Of a stretch of DNA of 44,120 bases, positions 33,615 to 42,014 are shown in pieces. The translations under genes and the position numbers were made by a program. This DNA is from Pseudomonas asplenii. Lineage in GTDB: Bacteria; Pseudomonadota; Gammaproteobacteria; Pseudomonadales; Pseudomonadaceae. The stretch spans positions 1 to 44,120 of the forward strand of contig NZ_JSYZ01000012.1 of NCBI RefSeq assembly GCF_001293465.1, given 5' to 3'. Below the pieces are notes generated by a model that ran no database searches, had not been told where the DNA came from, and saw only the letters and a program-made list of their open reading frames with translations. How positions within the stretch are numbered: position 1 is the stretch's first letter; each line of letters starts with the position of its first letter.

Positions 33615-35096
33615 ATGCACTCACTCCCTTCCCGACGCGCCAGGCCCATCGCCCTGGGCGCCTTGCTCGCCTTGTTGACCGCCTGCGGCGGTACCTCGGC
33701 ACCCTCACCACTGACTCAGCCGATTGCCAGCCAGGACAGCAATCCGCTGGCGACACTGCCGGCCGGTGCCAGCGATCAGCCACTGCCCGAGCGCTGGTGG
33801 CAGTTGTATCAGGACCCGGTTCTCGACCAGTTGGTACAACAGGCGCTGCGCCACAACCAGGACCTGGCCCGGGCTGATGCCAACGTCCAGGCGATGCTGG
33901 CGGGGATTGGCGAGCTGGATGCACAGCGCTGGCCTTCGACGCAAACCCGTTTTGCGGCGCAGTATGGCAAGACCGCCAACGACCAGACCCTGGCCCAGGC
34001 CACGGACAGTCATGCGCCGGCGCAGTGGACCTTCGAACCGGGCATCGAGCTGGCCTACCAGGTGGACATCTGGGGTCAGGTGCGTCGTGCCATCGAGCGT
34101 GCGCGGGTGCAGGCGGGCGCGGCGAGCGATGCCCGTGACCTGCTGCGGATCAACGTGGCGGCACAGACCAGCCGGGCCTATCTGGATCACTGCACTTACG
34201 GCGCGCAGTTGGGCGTGACGAACCATTCGTTGCAGACCGTCGAGCACAGCCTTGAACTGACCGAAACCCAGCGCAGGGCCGGGATCGCCACCGAGCTGGA
34301 TACCCTGCGGCTGCGTAGCCTGCGTGATCGCCTGCGGGCCGAATTGCCGCTGCTCGACGCCCGTCGGCGGGTGGCCGTGTATGAGCTGAACATGCTCACC
34401 GGCCAGGCTTCCGGCAGTGACCCGCAGTGTGCGGTCATCCCCAGGTTGACGGTGGCGTTGCCTGTCGGCGATGGCTGGCATCTGCTGGAGCGTCGTCCGG
34501 ACATCCGCCAGGCCCGGCGCAACCTCGAAGCGGCCGTATTGGCCAGCGATATCGCCAGGGCGGATCTCTATCCCAAGGTGAGCTTCGGCGCGTCGCTGAC
34601 TTCATCGGCCCAGTCACTGCACGAACTGGGCGACAGCCGCTCGGTGATGTTCGGCATCGGTCCGCTGATCAGTTGGGAGTTCCCCAATATCAAGGCCAAC
34701 CGCATGCGAATCGACAGGGCCCGGGCACTGGAGCAGGCACAACTGGCCGGCTTCCGCGGTGCGGTCCTCGCGGCTCTTGCCGATGTGCGCCAGACCCTCG
34801 CCCTGTTCGATGGCCAGCGCCAGCGTGCGGCGGCGCTCCAGGCAGCCCTGCAGGACAGTGAACGCAGCTATGCCCTGGCGCAAACCCACTACCGCGCCGG
34901 TACGGTCGACGCCCTGCAACTGCTCGACAGCGAGCGCGAGCTGATGAATGTGCGCCGCCGTGAAGTCCAGGCGCGAGGCGAGCTGGCGCGCAGCGAGGTC
35001 AATCTTTTCCGGGCCCTGGGCGGCGGCTGGCAGCCGCTCGCCGTCGGTCACGCCAACACGCAATCAACGAGTCCCGAAGCTGGAGTAGAACCATGA
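33615..35096 (+). CDS. Outer-membrane efflux lipoprotein (OprM/NodT family)
   Basis: This 493-residue protein is the outer-membrane channel of a tripartite pump. It has a lipoprotein signal with lipobox LTAC and Cys24. The repeated OMF halves have long helices, with ELAYQVDIWGQVR near 145-157 and ERRPDIRQARRNL near 295-307, a family hallmark. As a trimer it forms a beta barrel plus a periplasmic alpha barrel. It is first in the operon; its last four bases overlap the start of the fusion protein gene (35093-35096). Confidence 0.92.
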   Translation: MHSLPSRRARPIALGALLALLTACGGTSAPSPLTQPIASQDSNPLATLPAGASDQPLPERWWQLYQDPVLDQLVQQALRHNQDLARADANVQAMLAGIGELDAQRWPSTQTRFAAQYGKTANDQTLAQATDSHAPAQWTFEPGIELAYQVDIWGQVRRAIERARVQAGAASDARDLLRINVAAQTSRAYLDHCTYGAQLGVTNHSLQTVEHSLELTETQRRAGIATELDTLRLRSLRDRLRAELPLLDARRRVAVYELNMLTGQASGSDPQCAVIPRLTVALPVGDGWHLLERRPDIRQARRNLEAAVLASDIARADLYPKVSFGASLTSSAQSLHELGDSRSVMFGIGPLISWEFPNIKANRMRIDRARALEQAQLAGFRGAVLAALADVRQTLALFDGQRQRAAALQAALQDSERSYALAQTHYRAGTVDALQLLDSERELMNVRRREVQARGELARSEVNLFRALGGGWQPLAVGHANTQSTSPEAGVEP

Positions 35097-36235
35097 ACCT
35101 TGCCGTCGATGAACAGACCCTCGCCCAGGGCGAGCAATTGCGCAAGAAGGCCCGGCGGCGGCGCCTGATGCTGCTCGGGGGCGCAATCGCGGTGCTCGGG
35201 GCGCTGGGGTTCGGCAGTTGGTGGGCGACGACCGGGCGCTACCTGGAAAGCACCGATGATGCCTACGTGCGCGCCGATTGGGTGGCGCTCAGTGCGCGGG
35301 TGCCGGGTTACGTCGCCGAGGTGCTGGTGCAGGACGACCAGCCGGTAAAGGCCGGTGACGTGGTGGTGCGCCTACAGGACCGTGATTACCAGGCCCGGCT
35401 GGCCCAGGCCCAGGCTGCAGTCGCCGAGGCGCAGGCGGCGCTGGTTGCCGGGCGGGCGAGCCGCCAGGTTGCCGCCGAGCGCGTCGGCTTGCAGCAGCAG
35501 GCCATCGCCGTGGCCCAGGCGCAGGTGCGCAGTGCGGCTGCGGAGAACCAGCGGGCCGAGCTGGATCGACGGCGTTACCAGGGGCTGGCGCGGGACGATG
35601 CCGCGACCGTGCAGCGCCTGGAAAGCGCCAATGCCAGCGCGCAGCAGGCCATGGCGGCGTTGCAGGGCGCCCAGGCCGGCCTGCGCCGGCAGCAGGCCCA
35701 ATTGGGGGAGTCCCGGGCTCGCCTGCAACTGGCCGAAGCCGAGATCCAGCAGCAGATCGCCGTGCACGCCAGTACCGTGGCTCGTGCCAGGCTGGCCGAA
35801 CAGGACGTCGAGGACACCCTGATCCGTGCGCCGATCGATGGCGTGGTCGGCCAGCGGCGGGTCAGGGCCGGGCAGTACCTGGTGGCCGGCCAGCCGATGC
35901 TGGCGGTGGTGCCGGTACGCCAGGCCTACGTGGTGGCCAACTACAAGGAAACCCAACTGGCGGACATGCGTCCCGGCCAGCCGGTGGAGATCCATGTCGA
36001 CAGCTTCTTCCATCGGCCGCTGCACGGCCGGGTGGTCAGCTTCTCGCCGGGATCGGGCAATGTGTTCGCCTTGCTGCCTTCGGACAATGCGACGGGCAAC
36101 TTCACCAAGATCGTCCAGCGTTTCCCGGTGCGGATCCAGCTCGACCCCGATAATGAGGTGCTGCCGATACTGCCCGGCATGTCGGTCACCACCGTCGTCG
36201 ACACCCATCGTCAGGAGGCGCGCAATGAGCGCTGA
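35093..36235 (+). CDS. emrA: EmrA/HlyD-type membrane fusion protein
   Basis: This 380-residue periplasmic adaptor has one N-terminal membrane anchor (about 25-46) followed by ESTDDAYVRAD (52-62), the signature of EmrA-like proteins. A lipoyl/biotinyl half, a long Gln/Ala-rich coiled coil (about 100-235) and the second lipoyl and beta-barrel parts follow. It links the DHA2 pump to the outer-membrane factor. The start overlaps the upstream stop by ATGA, and its stop overlaps the pump start by 11 bp, so the operon is tightly coupled. Confidence 0.92.
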   Translation: MNLAVDEQTLAQGEQLRKKARRRRLMLLGGAIAVLGALGFGSWWATTGRYLESTDDAYVRADWVALSARVPGYVAEVLVQDDQPVKAGDVVVRLQDRDYQARLAQAQAAVAEAQAALVAGRASRQVAAERVGLQQQAIAVAQAQVRSAAAENQRAELDRRRYQGLARDDAATVQRLESANASAQQAMAALQGAQAGLRRQQAQLGESRARLQLAEAEIQQQIAVHASTVARARLAEQDVEDTLIRAPIDGVVGQRRVRAGQYLVAGQPMLAVVPVRQAYVVANYKETQLADMRPGQPVEIHVDSFFHRPLHGRVVSFSPGSGNVFALLPSDNATGNFTKIVQRFPVRIQLDPDNEVLPILPGMSVTTVVDTHRQEARNER

Positions 36236-37739
36236 GGCACCGGTTTCGCCGCGCGCCTGGGTGGCGGTGATGGGCGGGTTGCTCGGCTGTTTCATGGCCG
36301 GCATGAACGTCCATGTCACCAGCGCCGCGCTGCCGGAAATCGAAGGCGCGCTGGGGGCGACTTTCGAGGAGGGCTCATGGATTTCCACCGCGTATCTGGT
36401 GGCGGAAATCATCATGATCCCGCTGACCGCCTGGCTGGTCGAAGTGTTCTCTCTGAGACGGGTGATGTGGACCGGCTCGCTGATCTTCCTGCTGGCTTCG
36501 ATCGCCTGTTCCTGGGCGCCGAACCTGCCGGTGATGATTGCCATACGTGTGGTTCAGGGCGCGGCGGGGGCGGTGCTGATTCCGCTGTCGTTCCAACTGA
36601 TCATCACCGAGTTGCCGGCCAGCCGGATGGCCATGGGCATGGCGCTGTTCAGCCTGGCCAACAGTGTCGCCCAGGCGGCCGGGCCGTCGATCGGTGGCTG
36701 GCTGACCGACGCCTACTCGTGGCGCTGGATCTTCTATCTGCAACTGTTTCCCGGCATCGCGCTGCTGCTGGCGGTGGCCTGGGCGATCGAGGCCAGGCCG
36801 ATGAACCTGGCGCTGTTGCGCCGGGGCGACTGGCTGGGCATCGGCGCCATGGTGGTGGGGCTGGGCGGGCTGCAGATCGTCCTGGAGGAGGGCGGGCGCA
36901 AGGACTGGTTCGGCTCCGGCGAGATTCGCTGGCTGTCGCTGGCGGCAGGCGTGGCCTTGCTGGTCTTCGTGCTGTCGCAACTGTTTGGCCGGCGCGCGTT
37001 CATCAACCTGCGTTTACTGGGGCACTACAACTTCGGCGTGGCCAGCGTGGCGATGTTCATCTTCGGTGGCGCGACATTCGGGCTGGTGTTCCTGGTGCCC
37101 AACTACCTTTCCCAGGTGCAGGGCTACAACGCCCATGAGATCGGTGTCAGCCTGATTGCCTACGGCGTGGTGCAATTGGTGCTGGCACCGCTGATGCCGC
37201 GGCTGATGGGCTGGTCGAGTCCGAAGATCATGGTGGCGACCGGGTTCCTGATCATGGCCCTGGGCTGCTGGCTCGGGGCGTTTCTCGACGCCGATAGTGC
37301 GGCGAACGTGATCATTCCTTCCACCGTGGTCCGCGGTATCGGCCAGCCCTTCATCATGGTGGCCTTGTCGGTGCTGGCGGTGGCCGGGCTGGACAAGCGC
37401 CAGGCGGGTTCGGCCTCGGCGCTGTTCTCGATGTTGCGCAACCTCGGCGGGGCGGTGGGCACGGCGGCGCTCACGCAAATCGTGGCAATGCGCGAACGCT
37501 TTCATTCCGAGCGCATTGGCGAGGGAATGAATGTCTTTGTCCCTGCCGTCCAGGAGCGCCTGGGACCGACGGTGGGCGACTGGCTGCCGGACCAGCAGCA
37601 GGCATTGGCGATGCTGGGCAAGACGGTGCAGCATCAGTCCTGGCTGATGGCTTATGGCGATGCGTTTTTTGTCGCCTGTGTGGCGCTGCTCGGTTGTGCC
37701 TGTGCGGCGCTGCTGATGCGGCGTCAGGGCGGTGGCTGA
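36225..37739 (+). CDS. emrB: EmrB-type DHA2 multidrug MFS pump
   Basis: This 504-residue protein is a 14-helix drug:proton antiporter of the DHA2 family. The early segments NVHVTSAALPEI and SWISTAYLVAEIIM match EmrB, as does the motif C-like AQAAGPSIGGWL. AGGAGG lies before the ATG at 36225, inside the fusion protein gene. With the outer-membrane factor and the adaptor it should export toxic compounds across both membranes. The substrate is unknown. The operon is followed by a REP-like element. Confidence 0.92.
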   Translation: MSAEAPVSPRAWVAVMGGLLGCFMAGMNVHVTSAALPEIEGALGATFEEGSWISTAYLVAEIIMIPLTAWLVEVFSLRRVMWTGSLIFLLASIACSWAPNLPVMIAIRVVQGAAGAVLIPLSFQLIITELPASRMAMGMALFSLANSVAQAAGPSIGGWLTDAYSWRWIFYLQLFPGIALLLAVAWAIEARPMNLALLRRGDWLGIGAMVVGLGGLQIVLEEGGRKDWFGSGEIRWLSLAAGVALLVFVLSQLFGRRAFINLRLLGHYNFGVASVAMFIFGGATFGLVFLVPNYLSQVQGYNAHEIGVSLIAYGVVQLVLAPLMPRLMGWSSPKIMVATGFLIMALGCWLGAFLDADSAANVIIPSTVVRGIGQPFIMVALSVLAVAGLDKRQAGSASALFSMLRNLGGAVGTAALTQIVAMRERFHSERIGEGMNVFVPAVQERLGPTVGDWLPDQQQALAMLGKTVQHQSWLMAYGDAFFVACVALLGCACAALLMRRQGGG

Positions 37740-37750
37740 GGCGTTGAGGC

Positions 37751-37852
37751 TCGCGGATAAATCCCCCACAAGTGCTCGCGCCGTGCATGAATCCTGCGAA
37801 CGACGCTGTCACTGTGGGGCCAGGCGGTCCGGCGTCCCGGTTTATCCGCGAA
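37751..37852. repeat. REP-like palindromic element, copy 2
   Basis: An outer perfect inverted repeat TCGCGGATAAA (37751-37761) and its complement (37841-37851) bracket an inner pair CCCCACA (37764-37770) and TGTGGGG (37813-37819). The right part (37823-37852) matches copy 1 at 27 of 30 bases. It lies just after the emrB stop. This is the style of Pseudomonas intergenic REP elements; no RAYT transposase is in the window. Confidence 0.72.
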
Positions 37853-37953
37853 GGGGGCGAAGCCCTCACCACCTGACTCTCAGGTGGCCAGCATTCCGGT
37901 GGGTGCTGGCAGCAGGCTTCAGGAGGGAGCCAGCACTTTTTCGGCGGGCATAA

Positions 37954-37985
37954 AAAAACGGCTTACCTTGCGGTAAGCCGTTTTT
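37954..37985. terminator. Bidirectional terminator between the efflux operon and tRNA-Met
   Basis: A perfect 14-bp stem (37954-37967 and 37972-37985) with loop TTGC has five A residues on the left and five T residues on the right, plus two further A residues on the left. It lies six bases beyond the tRNA 3' end and can stop transcription from both sides. Confidence 0.92.
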
Positions 37986-37991
37986 AGTACT

Positions 37992-38068
37992 TGGTGGCTA
38001 CACAGGGACTTGAACCCCGGACCCCAGCATTATGAATGCTATGCTCTAACCAACTGAGCTATGTAGCC
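37992..38068 (-). tRNA. tRNA-Met (CAU), elongator
   Basis: The 77-base minus-strand cloverleaf includes an encoded CCA. The acceptor begins GGCTACA and pairs with TGTAGCC. The D arm is GCTC-AGTTGGTTA-GAGC. The anticodon loop is TTCATAA with anticodon CAT, and the T loop is GTTCAAGTC. The start GGCTAC and D-loop match E. coli elongator tRNA-Met rather than initiator or the lysidine-modified tRNA-Ile2. Confidence 0.95.
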
Positions 38069-38183
38069 AAGTGGCGCGCATTATTCGCTCTGAACGATGA
38101 TGTGTCAAGCAAATATCTGAAAATTTTCTCTACGCTATCAAAAACTTAACGCCCAACGGCGAAATCCGTGGGCGTTGCCCGTC

Positions 38184-40241
38184 TCAATTCAGGCGGAAGC
38201 GCCCGGTATTGTCACTCAGGGCCTTGCTGCCTTCGCTCAGGGTGTCCGCCGCGCGGTTCACCGCCCGCGCCCCTTCGAGCAGCCGGACCGCCGCCTGATC
38301 GACCTGCTGGATATTGCCGCTGACCTCGTCCGCGGTGCTGGCCTGCTCGTCCACCGCCGTGGCGATCTGGGCGAGGGTGTCGGTCACGCTCTGCACGGCG
38401 CTGGCGATTTCCACCAGGCGCTGGCCCAACCCGGTGACCGATTCGGCATCGGTCTGCGCCTGGACGCAAGCCGCTTCCATCAGGGCCACGGCCTGGCTCA
38501 CGGTGGCCCGCAGGCTGTCGACGGTGCTGGCGATCTGTGCGGTGGAACTCTGGGTGCGTTGCGACAGGCTGCGCACTTCGTCCGCGACTACGGCGAAGCC
38601 ACGGCCCTGTTCACCGGCCCGGGCCGCCTCGATGGCGGCGTTGAGGGCGAGCAGGTTGGTCTGTTCGGCCACGCCGCGGATGGTGTCGACCACCAGTTGG
38701 ATCTGCTGGCCCTGTTCGCTGACCCGGCCCAGCGCCGTGGCGGTTTCGTTCAGGCGCTGGTTGAGCTGCTGGATGCTGGCAGTGGTGCGCTGGCTGTCGC
38801 GGCTACTGTCCGAGGCGATGCGCCGGGTATTCTGGGCGCTGCCGGAGGCCTGTTCGCAGCTCTGGGCGACGCCCTGGGAGGTGGCCGCCAACTGCGTGGC
38901 CGCCGCGGCGATCTGGCTGATCTGCTGCTGCTGCGCCTCGACCTCGTTGAGCGCACCGCTGGAATGGCTGTTGAGGGTACGCACGGCGTCGCTCAGTTGA
39001 AGGGTTTCATGGTCGACGCCCTGCAGGCTGGTACGCAGTTGCACCACCGCCACGTTCAGCGCGGTACTGATGGCCGCCAGTTCGTCACGGCCTTCGACCG
39101 GCACTTGCAGGCACAGGTTGCCGTCACGCAGGGATTCGGCCAGCAGGGTGATACCGCTGGCGCTGCGGCGGATCGAGGCCTGCAGGCAGATGAACAGGTA
39201 CAGCGCAGCCAGCAGCAGGCAGCCGAAGATCGCCGCCACCAGGCTGAACTGGCCGGTGGCCGAGTCGTGGTAGTGGTCCAGGCGGCTGTCGAGGGTGTTC
39301 AGCGAGTCCTGGCGCAGGTCGGCCAACTGGCCGAGCAGGGTGTCGAGGGTTTTCTCGAAACCCTCGGGCTTGAGGGTGATGCTGCCGCCGAACATGCCGT
39401 CATCCAGCGCCTTGAGGCCTTCGTCCAGGTGCTTGAGGTTTTCCTGGTAGCGTCCGGCCCAGTCCTGCAGGGCCGGTGGCAGGCGGGTTTGCAGCTGGGT
39501 GCCGGTCTTGGCCAACTGGTCGCGGGCGTCACCGATACGGCTGCGCAGGTCCTTGAGTTGCAGGCGGCTCTGCAGGCTGAACTGGCCGGAGACCACCGAG
39601 GCCTGGCCGACGCTGGCCAGGCGGCCGACCCGCTCGATCAGGTCGGGCGCGTATTGGGTGGAAATCTGGGTCAGCAGGTAGGTTTCCATCCAGGAGGCGA
39701 GGATCAGCCGGCTGTCCATGGCGATCTGTTCGCGCAGGCCTTGCAGGGCGCTCAGGGCGGAGGTGAAACGGTCATAACCGTCCGGCCACCAGCCGACCTT
39801 GCTCAGGCTGGCCGAGTCGAGGCCGGAGACGGTGGCTTGCAGCACCTGGTAACGCTTGAGGGTGTCGGCATCGGCGCCTTCGCTCTGCAGCGCCTGGCCC
39901 AGTTGTTCAAGGGCCTGGTTGATCTCGGGCTGGGCCTTGTCCAGCAGGGCCATGGCGGCGAGGGTGGCAGGCGTCGGCTGGCGATTGGTCTCCGTGGCCT
40001 TCCAGCGAGCCGCACGGTCGCGCTGGGCGGTGAGCAGGTTGTCCAGGCTGTCCAGCGCCAGCAACTGGCGGACGCCGGCACGTTCTTCGCCGATCAGTGC
40101 CAGTTTGCTGCGGTAATCCTGGCCGATCATGTACAGGCTGCCCATCAGCGGGACGATGAACAGCAGGAACAGCACCTGAAATTTGCGGGCAAAACCGAAT
40201 CGTCCGAGCAGTCGCATTCCCGGTGATAAAAAAGCGTGCAT
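38184..40241 (-). CDS. Transmembrane chemoreceptor with a large helical sensor
   Basis: This 685-residue methyl-accepting chemotaxis protein has TM1 at about 21-40, a periplasmic sensor of about 290 residues (41-331) that looks entirely helical, TM2 at about 332-353, a HAMP segment, and a signalling domain with tip EQTNLLALNAAIEAARAGEQ. The sensor size fits helical bimodular (HBM) or double-helical-bundle domains, but I cannot assign it. HBM receptors such as McpS sense Krebs-cycle acids. The start at 40241 has GAGGAG about ten bases upstream. A perfect sigma-28 -10 box lies upstream (40348-40355), but with a poor -35. Confidence 0.88.
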   Translation of the reverse strand: MHAFLSPGMRLLGRFGFARKFQVLFLLFIVPLMGSLYMIGQDYRSKLALIGEERAGVRQLLALDSLDNLLTAQRDRAARWKATETNRQPTPATLAAMALLDKAQPEINQALEQLGQALQSEGADADTLKRYQVLQATVSGLDSASLSKVGWWPDGYDRFTSALSALQGLREQIAMDSRLILASWMETYLLTQISTQYAPDLIERVGRLASVGQASVVSGQFSLQSRLQLKDLRSRIGDARDQLAKTGTQLQTRLPPALQDWAGRYQENLKHLDEGLKALDDGMFGGSITLKPEGFEKTLDTLLGQLADLRQDSLNTLDSRLDHYHDSATGQFSLVAAIFGCLLLAALYLFICLQASIRRSASGITLLAESLRDGNLCLQVPVEGRDELAAISTALNVAVVQLRTSLQGVDHETLQLSDAVRTLNSHSSGALNEVEAQQQQISQIAAAATQLAATSQGVAQSCEQASGSAQNTRRIASDSSRDSQRTTASIQQLNQRLNETATALGRVSEQGQQIQLVVDTIRGVAEQTNLLALNAAIEAARAGEQGRGFAVVADEVRSLSQRTQSSTAQIASTVDSLRATVSQAVALMEAACVQAQTDAESVTGLGQRLVEIASAVQSVTDTLAQIATAVDEQASTADEVSGNIQQVDQAAVRLLEGARAVNRAADTLSEGSKALSDNTGRFRLN

Positions 40242-40576
40242 TGCCGACCACTCCTCAAGGCATCCGCACCGTTGGAGTGCGCTCATGACGGGTTGGTCAT
40301 GACGGATGCCGTCGTTAAAGACCTCGGAAGTTTCGCCAGTGAGGGCGTTATCGGCCGGCCGCTGTAGCGAATCTTCCCATTCTCGTGGCCCTTTGTAAGG
40401 AACCGCGCTGTAGGAATCAGGGCACGCAAGATTCAGACCAGTAGCAAAGAGCTATCAATGGTTTTTCGTCGGATTAAATTGATCGTTAGCTCAACAAGTA
40501 TCTGGTCTTGATGCACTAAAAAATGGCACATTGACGCACCTGCACCTGTGCATCCATCCGCGTCACGGACTACCTC
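40242..40576. other. 335-bp divergent intergenic region
   Basis: This gap separates the helical-sensor chemoreceptor (minus) from the Fsr-like pump (plus). On the minus strand it contains GCCGATAA (40348-40355), the exact sigma-28 -10 consensus; the -35 at normal spacing is poor. The AT-rich stretch at about 40437-40530 should hold the pump promoter. I see no small gene or repeat. Confidence 0.5.
40348..40355 (-). promoter_or_regulatory. Possible sigma-28 -10 element of the helical-sensor chemoreceptor
   Basis: The minus strand reads GCCGATAA, identical to the FliA -10 consensus, 107 bases before the receptor start. The bases 11 further upstream (AGATTCGC) do not resemble TAAAGTTT, so the assignment is weak. 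Confidence 0.35.
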
Positions 40577-41794
40577 ATGGCTCTCACTGAAACCTCTTCC
40601 GGCCCGATGCCGACGTCGGCGCCCGCGCAATCCAGCCCGCTGGTGATGCGCATCATCGGCGCCGTGGCGCTGGCCCACCTGATCAACGACCTGATCCAGT
40701 CGGTCCTGCCGTCGATCTATCCGATGCTCAAGGACAGCTACGGGCTGACCTTCACCCAGGTCGGGCTGATCACCCTGACCTTCCAGGTGACCGCATCGCT
40801 GCTGCAACCCTGGGTCGGCTTCTATACCGATCGGCATCCGAAGCCGTTGCTGTTACCGGCGGGAATGATCTGTACGCTGATCGGGATTCTGATGCTGTCC
40901 CAGGTCGGCAGTTTCCCACTGATTCTGTTGGCTTCGGCACTGATCGGCGTGGGCTCCTCGACCTTTCACCCGGAAGCCTCGCGTGTGGCGCGCCTGGCTT
41001 CGGGAGGGCGCTACGGGCTGGCGCAGTCGACCTTCCAGGTTGGCGGTAACGCCGGTTCGGCCTTCGGCCCGCTGCTGGCCGCGGCGATCATCATTCCGTT
41101 CGGTCAGGGCCATGTCGCCTGGTTCGGGCTGTTCGCCCTGTTTGCCCTCGGCGTGCTCTACGGCATCAGTCGCTGGTATCGCGCGCACCTGAACCTGTTC
41201 AGGCTCAAGCAGGGCCAGAAGGCCACTCACGGCCTATCGAAAGGGCGGGTGCTGGGGGCGCTGGTGGTGCTCGGCCTGCTGGTGTTTTCCAAGTACTTCT
41301 ACATGGCCAGTTTCACCAGCTACTTCACCTTCTACATGATCGAGAAATTCCAGCTGTCGGTCGCCAGTTCGCAACTGCACCTGTTCCTGTTCCTTGGCGC
41401 GGTGGCGGCGGGGACCTTTGCCGGCGGCCCCATCGGCGACAGGATCGGACGCAAGGCGGTGATCTGGTTCTCGATCCTCGGTGTCGCGCCGTTCACCCTG
41501 GCATTGCCGTATGTCGACCTGTTCTGGACCACCGTGCTCAGCGTGGTGATCGGTTTCATCCTGGCCTCGGCGTTCTCGGCGATCGTGGTGTTCGCCCAGG
41601 AACTGGTGCCGGGTAACGTCGGCATGATCGCCGGGGTGTTCTTCGGCCTGATGTTCGGCTTCGGCGGGATCGGCGCGGCGCTGCTGGGGCATCTGGCGGA
41701 TATCCACGGCATCGAGTACGTCTACACGATGTGTTCGTTCCTGCCATTGTTCGGAGTGTTGGCAGTGTTGCTGCCAAGGACGAAAAAGGCCTGA
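40577..41794 (+). CDS. fsr: MFS efflux protein, fosmidomycin-resistance (Fsr) type
   Basis: This 405-residue, 12-helix MFS protein matches Fsr. Typical segments are ALAHLINDLIQSVLPSIYP (near 32-50), LLQPWVGFYTDRHPKP, and GSSTFHPEASRVAR (near 125-138). E. coli Fsr exports fosmidomycin; homologues may export other compounds. The ATG at 40577 follows the divergent gap. It is a single gene with a weak hairpin after it (41808-41838). The function in resistance is inferred from the family only. Confidence 0.9.
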   Translation: MALTETSSGPMPTSAPAQSSPLVMRIIGAVALAHLINDLIQSVLPSIYPMLKDSYGLTFTQVGLITLTFQVTASLLQPWVGFYTDRHPKPLLLPAGMICTLIGILMLSQVGSFPLILLASALIGVGSSTFHPEASRVARLASGGRYGLAQSTFQVGGNAGSAFGPLLAAAIIIPFGQGHVAWFGLFALFALGVLYGISRWYRAHLNLFRLKQGQKATHGLSKGRVLGALVVLGLLVFSKYFYMASFTSYFTFYMIEKFQLSVASSQLHLFLFLGAVAAGTFAGGPIGDRIGRKAVIWFSILGVAPFTLALPYVDLFWTTVLSVVIGFILASAFSAIVVFAQELVPGNVGMIAGVFFGLMFGFGGIGAALLGHLADIHGIEYVYTMCSFLPLFGVLAVLLPRTKKA

Positions 41795-41807
41795 GCCGGG
41801 CAGCGGG

Positions 41808-41838
41808 CCGGCTTGCCCCGGTCAAGGGCAGCCGGTTT
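41808..41838 (+). terminator. Weak terminator after the Fsr-like gene
   Basis: CCGGCTTGCCC (41808-41818) pairs with GGGCAGCCGG (41826-41835) with one bulged base, followed by only three T residues. It starts 14 bp after the stop codon. Confidence 0.4.
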
Positions 41839-41910
41839 GAACCTGCGGAAACGGACCGGGCGATCAGCTATCCGGGACAATTTATGATGTTTTTGTGCAC
41901 GATAGCGCGA

Positions 41911-41937
41911 TAAAGATTTTGATTCGCCAGCCGAAAC
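41911..41937 (+). promoter_or_regulatory. Sigma-28 (FliA)-type promoter of the dCache chemoreceptor
   Basis: TAAAGATT (41911-41918), an 11-base spacer and GCCGAAAC (41930-41937) match the FliA pattern TAAAGTTT-N11-GCCGATAA in the -35 core, spacing and the first five -10 bases. It lies 77 bases before the receptor start, as expected for a flagellar-class chemotaxis gene. Confidence 0.65.
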
Positions 41938-42014
41938 AGGCTTAATAGCAAAGGGCCATAAACCTGTCTGGTCCGGCTGTTTGCCTCTCACTTCCCCGGA
42001 TGGTGGTCGTCGCA

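Noticed and set aside
37992..38068. Phage or island integration at tRNA-Met
   Set aside because: No integrase, no direct repeat of the tRNA 3' end and no change in gene character is visible on either side.
38175..40226. A 683-codon plus-strand frame
   Set aside because: Antisense to the helical-sensor chemoreceptor, which has TM helices and the chemoreceptor tip.
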